From contig DATILL010000033.1 in assembly GCA_035476575.1 (NCBI GenBank), positions 1 to 10,826 on the forward strand: a stretch of 10,826 nucleotides of DNA, written 5' to 3'. A program made the position numbers and the translations under genes. The notes under the pieces are model-generated. The model did not search any database, was not told the DNA's origin, and saw only the letters and a list, made by a program, of their open reading frames with translations. Of the stretch, positions 7,076 to 10,826 are shown in pieces (within the stretch, counting starts at the first letter, position 1; each line of letters opens with the position of its first letter). This DNA is from DATILL01 sp035476575. Its GTDB lineage: Bacteria > Actinomycetota > Actinomycetes > Mycobacteriales > JACQDL01.

Positions 7076-7096
7076 CCGACTAGCCGGGTAGCCGGG
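7067..7096 (+). repeat. 8-bp tandem repeat across the qcrB stop
   Basis: GCCGACTA twice (7067-7082), then GCCGGGTA (7083-7090) and a partial GCCGGG (7091-7096). The TAG stop of qcrB (7073-7075) spans the first boundary. Further in-line TAG triplets occur in the later copies. Confidence 0.75.
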
Positions 7097-7120
7097 CCAG
7101 GTGACGACGACCTGGGCTTT
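7097..7120 (+). terminator. Candidate terminator just after qcrB
   Basis: CCAGGT (7097-7102) and ACCTGG (7110-7115) form a 6-bp stem with a 7-nt loop, followed by GCTTT. It lies 21 bp after the qcrB stop. The short T-run is weak but unusual for this GC-rich DNA. Confidence 0.45.
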
Positions 7121-7148
7121 CGGAACGGTCGTGGGACGGGACGTGGAC

Positions 7149-7198
7149 GGGGCCGCGTGGATCGGACGGCAACCTAGACGCCGGAACCACGCGGCCCC
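7149..7198 (+). terminator. 12-bp stem terminator of the ctaE-qcrCAB operon
   Basis: GGGGCCGCGTGG (7149-7160) and CCACGCGGCCCC (7187-7198) are perfect inverted repeats. The 26-nt loop contains a smaller CGGC/GCCG stem. It lies 73 bp after the qcrB stop. There is no T-tract, as is common for actinobacterial terminators. Confidence 0.6.
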
Positions 7199-7242
7199 TT
7201 GCCGCAGGGCCCAGCCGGCCGGTAGCCGAGTCCTCGCATCCT

Positions 7243-7272
7243 CCGTGACGGATATTGTCATATGGGACACGG
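7243..7272. other. Imperfect 30-nt dyad of unknown role
   Basis: CCGTG (7243-7247) pairs with CACGG (7268-7272) and ATAT (7252-7255) with ATAT (7260-7263), around a TGTC loop with a 4x4 internal mismatch. The centre is AT-rich. It could be a protein-binding site or a weak RNA hairpin. Confidence 0.35.
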
Positions 7273-7332
7273 CGGCAGGCGGACGGCTGCGCAGGCGGCT
7301 AGGTGCGGCACGAGTTTTGCTCGTACGACCAG

Positions 7333-7371
7333 GGTGGCAGGCAGCTCGGGGTGCCGAGCCGCCCTGCCACC
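7333..7371. terminator. Strong bidirectional hairpin, probable terminator
   Basis: An outer 9-bp stem GGTGGCAGG (7333-7341) / CCTGCCACC (7363-7371) encloses an inner 6-bp stem GCTCGG (7344-7349) / CCGAGC (7354-7359) with a GGTG tetraloop and a small internal loop. It is the most compact hairpin in the region and could stop transcription arriving from either side. No T-tract is present. Confidence 0.6.
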
Positions 7372-7634
7372 TCATCCCTCCGTACGTGATCCCCCGTGTA
7401 CCGCGGCGCGGGACCGTCCCTCTTCGGCTGCGTCCACCGGATCCTGCGCCGTACTGCCGATGCTAGGGACCGGGGGGCCACTTCCAAAAGCATGCGGCGT
7501 TACTGTCCACATAAGACACTCGATCGAGCGACGGATCTTGCCGGTGATTCAGTCGTTAGTTGCATACAGCGCAGATGCCACGGTCGATCATAAAGCGACC
7601 AACCCGTGCGGAACGAGCCGGCGAGCGCCCCTGG

Positions 7635-8078
7635 TCAGTGCTCGCTGATGAAGTTGGACGACTCGACGTTCTGCCCGGCGTAGTACTCGAAGAGCAGGCC
7701 ACCCACGGTGAGCAGGATGGCCGCCACCCCGATGATCAGCAGCCACACCTGCCAGAAGGCGGCTGCCAGGCCGGCGGTCGCCGCAGCGGCGGCCATGCTG
7801 ATCGGCCAGTAGCTGCCGGGACTGAAGAAGCCCAGCTCGCCAGCGCCCTCAGCGATCTCGGCGTCGTCCCGGTCCTCCGGGCGGGCGTCGATGCGCCGGG
7901 CCACGAAGGCGAAGTAGCTGCCAATGATCCCGCACAGCCCGGCGGACAGCAGGATGCAGACGGTGCCGATCCACTCCAGGCCGCGTGGCTCCGCGGCGGC
8001 GGTCCACCAGCCGTACCCGATCGTGGAGACAACCAGGAAGACGGCTACCGCGAGGAAGACCCGAGCCTCGACGCGCAT
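7635..8078 (-). CDS. ctaF: Cytochrome c oxidase subunit IV, actinobacterial (CtaF)
   Basis: A small actinobacterial subunit of the aa3 oxidase, 147 residues, with four membrane segments in two pairs (near 6-25, 36-59, 92-108 and 111-131). Characteristic pieces are IGSYFAFVARR before the cytoplasmic loop with RPEDRDDAEI and ELGFFSPGSYWP at 81-92 just before the third helix. These regions and the length match the CtaF family; it has no catalytic residues, and its role is structural. The ATG at 8076-8078 has AGGGTGG (8086-8092) seven bases upstream, inside the end of ctaC. It begins 3 bp after the ctaC stop and is almost surely co-transcribed. It ends in a convergent region facing qcrB. Confidence 0.93.
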   Translation of the reverse strand: MRVEARVFLAVAVFLVVSTIGYGWWTAAAEPRGLEWIGTVCILLSAGLCGIIGSYFAFVARRIDARPEDRDDAEIAEGAGELGFFSPGSYWPISMAAAAATAGLAAAFWQVWLLIIGVAAILLTVGGLLFEYYAGQNVESSNFISEH

Positions 8079-8081
8079 GAC

Positions 8082-9014
8082 TCAGCCACCCTGACTCTCA
8101 CTCGCCCCACGGGCGGTGCGGTTGGTGTTGAAGGGGTAGGTGGTGGTGGCGTGGTCCACCTCGCCGATCGCGTCCAGCGCCTTGCGCTGCCGGTCCGGGT
8201 CAGTGCCGCCGATCTTGGCCAGCGCGTCGAGGTAGGCCTGGTACGTGGCCCAGCTCACCGCTCGGACCTCGAAGTTCATCTGGGAGTGGTAGGTGCCGCA
8301 CAGCTCGGCGCACCGGCCGACGTAGGAGCCGGCCCGGTCGATGGTGATCTCGAACTCGTTGCGCAGCCCGGGGATGACGTCCCGCTTGAACAGGAACTCC
8401 GGCACCCAGAAGGAGTGGATGACGTCCGCGGAGTCCTCCACGATCCGGATCGACCTGCCGACCGGGAGCACCAGCACCGCGATCTCCTCGGCACTGCCGA
8501 CGGTGTTCACGAACGGGTTGGCACCCTTGGCCTCGGCCTCGGGGCTGGCGGCGACCACCGGGTCACGCCGGTCGAGGTAGTCCCACTCCCAGTTCCACTT
8601 GAAGCCGACCACCCGGACGGTGGTGTCGGGGTTGGCGGTCAGCCGGTTGACCTCGTTCTCCGAGGTCGCGGTGTAGGCGAACAGCACGGCCACGATGAGG
8701 AACGGGATGATCGTGTAGACGATCTCCAGCGGCAGGTTGAGCTTGGTCTGCCGGGGCAGCTCGTCGTCCCGCTTGCGGTGGAAGGTCACCGTCCAGAAGA
8801 TCAGGCCCCACACGCCGAACCCGACCAGCAGCGCGGCCACCGTGGACCAGGTCCACATCTCACGCATGACCACTGCCTTGTCAGTCACCCCGCGCGGCCA
8901 GCCGAAGCGGAGCTTGTCCTCAATCCCCGCCCTCGTGCATCCGGTCGCCGCCAGCGCCAGCAGGCCGGTGGCCGCGCTGAGCCGCACGAGTCGACCCGAT
9001 CGACTGCGACCCAC
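8082..9014 (-). CDS. ctaC: Cytochrome c oxidase subunit II (CtaC), lipoprotein
   Basis: The CuA subunit that accepts electrons from QcrC and passes them to haem a in CtaD. Length is 310 residues. Seen: a lipoprotein signal ending LALAATGC (Cys26), two membrane helices (about 53-76 and 97-118), the aromatic KWNWEW (139-144), and the complete CuA site His200 (VIHSFWVP), Cys235, Glu237, Cys239 (CAELCGTYH), His243 and Met246. The start is GTG at 9012-9014 because GAGGAAGG (9023-9030) lies eight bases upstream and the signal peptide then has normal length; the open frame continues upstream to 9152 but that part does not look like protein. ctaF follows after 3 bp, with no ctaD between them. The leader holds hairpins, and a perfect dyad lies at the promoter. 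A 20-odd residue Ala/Glu-rich stretch (about 150-168) interrupts the cupredoxin domain. Confidence 0.95.
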   Translation of the reverse strand: MGRSRSGRLVRLSAATGLLALAATGCTRAGIEDKLRFGWPRGVTDKAVVMREMWTWSTVAALLVGFGVWGLIFWTVTFHRKRDDELPRQTKLNLPLEIVYTIIPFLIVAVLFAYTATSENEVNRLTANPDTTVRVVGFKWNWEWDYLDRRDPVVAASPEAEAKGANPFVNTVGSAEEIAVLVLPVGRSIRIVEDSADVIHSFWVPEFLFKRDVIPGLRNEFEITIDRAGSYVGRCAELCGTYHSQMNFEVRAVSWATYQAYLDALAKIGGTDPDRQRKALDAIGEVDHATTTYPFNTNRTARGASESQGG

Positions 9015-9022
9015 GTGGTTCG

Positions 9023-9030
9023 CCTTCCTC
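9023..9030 (-). promoter_or_regulatory. Ribosome binding site deciding the ctaC start
   Basis: GAGGAAGG on the minus strand, eight bases before the GTG at 9014. It rules against the longer in-frame starts up to 9152. Confidence 0.7.
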
Positions 9031-9041
9031 GACTGGGCTCC

Positions 9042-9073
9042 CGCCCGGCTGGGATGCCTCACCGAGCCGGGCG
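9042..9073 (-). other. Hairpin in the ctaC leader
   Basis: CGCCCGGCT (9042-9050) and AGCCGGGCG (9065-9073) form a perfect 9-bp stem with a 14-nt loop. It lies between the likely transcription start and the ctaC ribosome binding site. Part of it can instead pair as GGGC (9035-9038) with GCCC (9043-9046), so two exclusive folds are possible. Confidence 0.5.
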
Positions 9074-9085
9074 CCAACGCGCGAA

Positions 9086-9091
9086 AGCTTA
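9086..9091 (-). promoter_or_regulatory. Candidate -10 element of ctaC-ctaF
   Basis: TAAGCT on the minus strand (TANNNT), predicting transcription from about 9079 and a leader of about 65 nt. No good -35 is seen; the region where it would lie overlaps or abuts a perfect dyad. Confidence 0.35.
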
Positions 9092-9092
9092 C

Positions 9093-9107
9093 TCGACAGG
9101 CTGTCGA
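9093..9107. promoter_or_regulatory. Perfect 15-nt dyad, candidate operator
   Basis: TCGACAG-G-CTGTCGA is a perfect palindrome with a one-base centre. It lies 1 bp upstream of the ctaC -10 candidate and between the divergent ctaC and cysteine desulfurase genes. This is a typical place for a dimeric repressor. No known regulator consensus is claimed. Confidence 0.5.
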
Positions 9108-9137
9108 ACATGTGCTCTGGGGTGCCACCCGGAGCGC

Positions 9138-9143
9138 TACCGT
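9138..9143 (+). promoter_or_regulatory. Candidate -10 of the cysteine desulfurase gene
   Basis: TACCGT (TANNNT). Its last base is followed by seven bases and then the ATG at 9151, the geometry of a leaderless transcript. The only Shine-Dalgarno-like sequence (GAGG, 9145-9148) is too close to the start to work. No clear -35. Confidence 0.35.
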
Positions 9144-9150
9144 CGAGGAC

Positions 9151-10293
9151 ATGCCGGCCTACCTCGACGCGGCCTCGACCGCCCCACCGCACCCGGTGAC
9201 GCGGGCGGCGCTGCTGGCCGCGCTCGACGACGGCTGGGCCGACCCCGGCAAGCTGTACGGCGCGGCCAGGCAGGCCAGGCTGCTGCTGGACGCCGCCCGC
9301 GAGAGTGTGGCCGACTGCCTCGGCGCCCGGCCGGACGAGGTGAGCTTCGCCGCGTCCGGCACCCAGGCCGCCCAGCTCGCCGTGCTCGGCGGCCTGGGCG
9401 GGCGGCGGCGGGCCGGCGGCCGGCTGGTGCACGCCGCGGTGGAGCACTCCTGCGTGCTGCACGCCGCCGCGACGCACGCGGCGGCCGGCGGCACGGTCAC
9501 GGCGGTGCCGGTGGACCGGCTCGGCCGGGTCGACCCCGAGGCCTACGCCGCCGCCGTGCGGCAAGGCGGTGTGGCGCTGGCCGCGCTGCAGTCGGCCAAC
9601 CACGAGGTGGGCACCGTGCAGCCGGTGGCCGAGGTCGGCGCGGCCTGCACGGCGGCCGGGGTGCCGCTGTACGTCGACGCCGCCCAGTCCGTCGGCCGGG
9701 TCCCGGTGCCGGCAGGCTGGGCGCTGCTGAGTGCCAGCGCGCACAAGTGGGGCGGCCCGCCCGGGGTCGGCGTCCTGGCCGTGCGCAAGGGCACCCGGTG
9801 GCGCAGCCCGTGGCCAGCCGACGACCGCGAGGGCGGCCGGGTATCCGGCTTCCCCAACCTGCCGGCGATCGTGGCTGCGGCGGCCTCGCTGCGGGCGGCG
9901 TGCGCCGAGGCGGTCGCGGAGGCGGCCCGGCTGGCGCCGCTGGTGGACCGGATCCGGGCCGAGGTGCCGCGGCTCGTGCCGGACGTGGAGGTGGTCGGCG
10001 ACCCGGTCGGCCGGCTGCCGCACCTGGTCACCTTCTCCTGCCTGTACGTCGACGGTGAGGCGCTGCTGACCGAGCTGGACCGGCGGGGGTTCGCGGTGTC
10101 CTCCGGCTCGTCGTGTACGTCGTCCACGGTGCGGCCGAGCCACGTGCTGGAGGCGATGGGGGTGCTCTCGCACGGCAACGTGCGGGTCTCGCTGCACCGA
10201 GGCACGACCGACGCCGAGGTGGCTCAGTTTCTGGCCGTGCTGCCGGAGGTGGTGGCCGAGCTGCGCCGGACCGCCGGGGTGGCCGGCCTGTGA
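9151..10293 (+). CDS. Cysteine desulfurase, class V aminotransferase family (IscS/NifS-like)
   Basis: A 380-residue PLP enzyme expected to remove sulfur from L-cysteine, giving alanine and an enzyme persulfide. By alignment to E. coli IscS: PLP lysine Lys199 in SASAHKW with His198 and Ser196, Asp176 and Gln179 (VDAAQS), Asn150 (SANHEVGTVQP), the stacking His99 (VEHS), the phosphate-binding Thr71, and the active Cys322 in SSGSSCTSSTVRPSHVLEAMG, a loop like that of group I desulfurases. The usual TE(S/A)xN after the phosphate-binding glycine is changed to TQAAQ (71-75). The length is slightly under the usual 385-405. The ATG at 9151 opens directly on the expected N terminus AYLDAASTAPPHP. A TusA-like gene follows after 70 bp, suggesting a donor-acceptor pair. 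Whether the sulfur goes to Fe-S clusters, tRNA or cofactors cannot be told here. Confidence 0.93.
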   Translation: MPAYLDAASTAPPHPVTRAALLAALDDGWADPGKLYGAARQARLLLDAARESVADCLGARPDEVSFAASGTQAAQLAVLGGLGGRRRAGGRLVHAAVEHSCVLHAAATHAAAGGTVTAVPVDRLGRVDPEAYAAAVRQGGVALAALQSANHEVGTVQPVAEVGAACTAAGVPLYVDAAQSVGRVPVPAGWALLSASAHKWGGPPGVGVLAVRKGTRWRSPWPADDREGGRVSGFPNLPAIVAAAASLRAACAEAVAEAARLAPLVDRIRAEVPRLVPDVEVVGDPVGRLPHLVTFSCLYVDGEALLTELDRRGFAVSSGSSCTSSTVRPSHVLEAMGVLSHGNVRVSLHRGTTDAEVAQFLAVLPEVVAELRRTAGVAGL

Positions 10294-10363
10294 GCCCGAC
10301 AGCGAGTGAGCATCGCAGGGCCGCCAGGCCCGAGGAGCGGAGCGAGCACGGAGGCGAACAAGA
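10294..10363 (+). repeat. Possible dispersed intergenic element upstream of tusA-like gene
   Basis: The 70-bp gap contains GGGCC-GCCA-GGCCC (10318-10331, 5-bp stem) followed by purine-rich GAGGAGCGGAGCGAGC. It resembles GAGCGGAGCGAGC-type sequences I recall as repeated between genes in GC-rich actinomycetes. Only one copy is seen in this window, so its repeat nature is inferred. Confidence 0.35.
10350..10354 (+). promoter_or_regulatory. Ribosome binding site of the TusA-like gene
   Basis: GGAGG, nine bases before the GTG at 10364. Confidence 0.65.
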
Positions 10364-10588
10364 GTGCCCGTGATCCTGGACTGCCGCGGCAGGCGCTGCC
10401 CGCTGCCGGTGATCGAGCTGGCCCGGATGATCGGCCAGGTCGGGATCGGCGCGACCGTGACGGTGCTGGCCGACGACCCAGCCGCCCGGCTCGACATCCC
10501 GGCATGGTGCCGGATGCGGGACCAGGAGTACGTCGGCGCGTCAACATGGGACGGCGTCCCAGCGTACACTGTCCGCCGCACCGGCTGA
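10364..10588 (+). CDS. TusA-family sulfur carrier protein
   Basis: A 74-residue cytoplasmic protein of the TusA/SirA-like family. These proteins accept a persulfide from a cysteine desulfurase on a single cysteine and hand it on for tRNA thiolation, cofactor synthesis or other sulfur uses. Seen: DCRGRRCPLPVIELARM at 6-22, matching the family pattern D-x-R-G-x-x-C-P-x-P, with Cys12 as the sulfur-bearing residue; then the beta strand ATVTVLADDP and an ARLDIPAWC segment in place of the usual helix. The C terminus (YTVRRTG) matches the normal final strand. The length is close to the family's 75-80. An extra Cys7 sits before the active one. The GTG start at 10364 is supported by GGAGG nine bases upstream. 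It lies 70 bp after a cysteine desulfurase on the same strand, its likely partner. Confidence 0.88.
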   Translation: MPVILDCRGRRCPLPVIELARMIGQVGIGATVTVLADDPAARLDIPAWCRMRDQEYVGASTWDGVPAYTVRRTG

Positions 10589-10651
10589 GACCCGCTCATG
10601 AGCATGCCAGCCGGACTTCGTAATAGTGTGGGGTGCGCGCTTGTTGGTGGC

Positions 10652-10666
10652 GTCGGCACTGCCGAC
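10652..10666. terminator. Small hairpin after the TusA-like gene
   Basis: GTCGGC-ACT-GCCGAC forms a perfect 6-bp stem with a 3-nt loop, 63 bp after the stop. It could end the desulfurase operon. No T-run. Confidence 0.35.
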
Positions 10667-10707
10667 CCGGGGTCAGGTCTGCGCCCGGCCAGGACAACCT
10701 GCGGGAC

Positions 10708-10826
10708 GTGAGGGACGTCGAGCACCCGCCACGTTTCGGTGGCAGCCCGTTGCTGAAGGCGGTGGCGGTGGCGCGGCAGCCGAGCCCGGCCTGGCTGGTG
10801 ACGCGCCGGCACCCGTGGCGCCGACG
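10708..10826 (+). CDS. Possible start of an unidentified gene, cut by the window end
   Basis: An open frame from GTG 10708 runs to the window edge (39 complete codons), beginning MRDVEHPPRFGG and continuing LLKAVAVARQ. About nine in ten third codon positions are G or C, as in the neighbouring genes, and the sequence reads like a protein. No good ribosome binding site is seen (AGGA is 13 bases away). TAATAG or TAGTGT (10621-10629) could be a -10. An in-frame GTG at 10633 gives a less protein-like extension. No function can be assigned. The open frame on the opposite strand looks less likely. Confidence 0.3.
   Translation, partial: MRDVEHPPRFGGSPLLKAVAVARQPSPAWLVTRRHPWRR

Larger units (their letters stand above)
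7076..7634. other. Convergent intergenic region between qcrB and ctaF
   Basis: 559 bp with no supported gene; open frames here lack ribosome binding sites and recognisable protein features. It holds several dyads: CCAGGT/ACCTGG (7097-7115), a 12-bp stem (7149-7198), an imperfect 30-nt dyad (7243-7272), a 5-bp stem with a TTTTG loop (7310-7324), a strong two-part hairpin (7333-7371), the palindrome CTCGATCGAG (7519-7528), and GGTCG/CGACC (7582-7600). The part after about 7440 looks less GC-rich than the genes. Termination of both converging operons is the likely main function. I see no tRNA or other named RNA. Confidence 0.6.

Noticed and set aside
7299..7493. 64-codon minus-strand frame in the convergent gap
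   Set aside because: It has an ATG but no ribosome binding site or motif, and it spans the strong hairpin at 7333-7371.
9015..9152. Upstream extension of ctaC to give 356 residues
   Set aside because: It would place 46 poorly structured residues before a normal lipoprotein signal. GAGGAAGG supports GTG 9014, and the extension overlaps the promoter dyad.
7560..10058. 832-codon open frame on the plus strand
   Set aside because: It is antisense to ctaF and ctaC and out of frame with the desulfurase. The residues are low-complexity Arg/Gly/Pro/Ala, typical of shadow frames in GC-rich DNA.
10594..10603. Palindrome GCTCATGAGC after the TusA-like gene
   Set aside because: Only 10 bp with no loop; expected by chance in a window this size, and no promoter feature is clearly attached.
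8920..10812. 630-codon open frame on the minus strand
   Set aside because: It is antisense to the desulfurase and TusA-like genes, both of which carry full family motifs. Its composition is shadow-like.
1..10826. CRISPR array, tRNA, rRNA, insertion sequence or phage genes
   Set aside because: No regularly spaced repeats, no tRNA-like cloverleaf or T-arm, no rRNA sequence, and no transposase or integrase motif seen.

Overview
The window is a GC-rich (roughly 70%) actinobacterial chromosome segment carrying most of the cytochrome bc1-aa3 respiratory supercomplex locus. The combination of a di-haem QcrC, a three-helix Tat-dependent Rieske protein QcrA, a QcrB with a PDWY motif and a long C-terminal tail, a short five-helix CtaE, and the actinobacterial subunit CtaF points firmly to Actinomycetota. 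The protein style and the neighbouring cysteine desulfurase plus TusA pair suggest Micromonosporaceae or a close relative; that placement is from memory of similar loci and was not tested.

Layout. On the minus strand at the left (about 48-2814) are trpD (anthranilate phosphoribosyltransferase), an atypical receiver-domain protein whose stop overlaps the trpD start (GTGA), a 58-residue zinc-ribbon protein with a TTG start and its own promoter, and a CtaG-type cytochrome c oxidase assembly protein. A 73-bp divergent promoter region separates these from the plus-strand operon ctaE-qcrC-qcrA-qcrB (2888-7075), which is tightly packed with overlapping stops and starts. A 559-bp convergent intergenic region rich in hairpins (7076-7634) follows. 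Then come minus-strand ctaF and ctaC (7635-9014), with no ctaD between them. A 136-bp divergent region with a perfect 15-nt dyad leads to a plus-strand cysteine desulfurase and a TusA-like sulfur carrier (9151-10588). The last 238 bp hold a small hairpin and possibly the start of another gene.

How the genes work together. QcrC, QcrA and QcrB oxidise menaquinol and pass electrons through the QcrC haems to the CuA centre of CtaC and on to the oxidase. CtaE and CtaF are oxidase subunits, and CtaG-type proteins help mature the oxidase. The catalytic subunit CtaD must be encoded elsewhere. The desulfurase and TusA-like protein supply or relay sulfur, for example for Fe-S clusters or thio-modification. 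TrpD belongs to tryptophan synthesis; its place beside these respiratory genes is also seen in mycobacteria.

Most of the window is ordinary core metabolism. The parts worth a second look are small: the hidden zinc-ribbon gene, a receiver domain without its usual switch residues, two back-to-back leaderless-type promoters, short tandem duplications lying across three stop codons of the bc1 operon, and the dyad and hairpin control region of ctaC.
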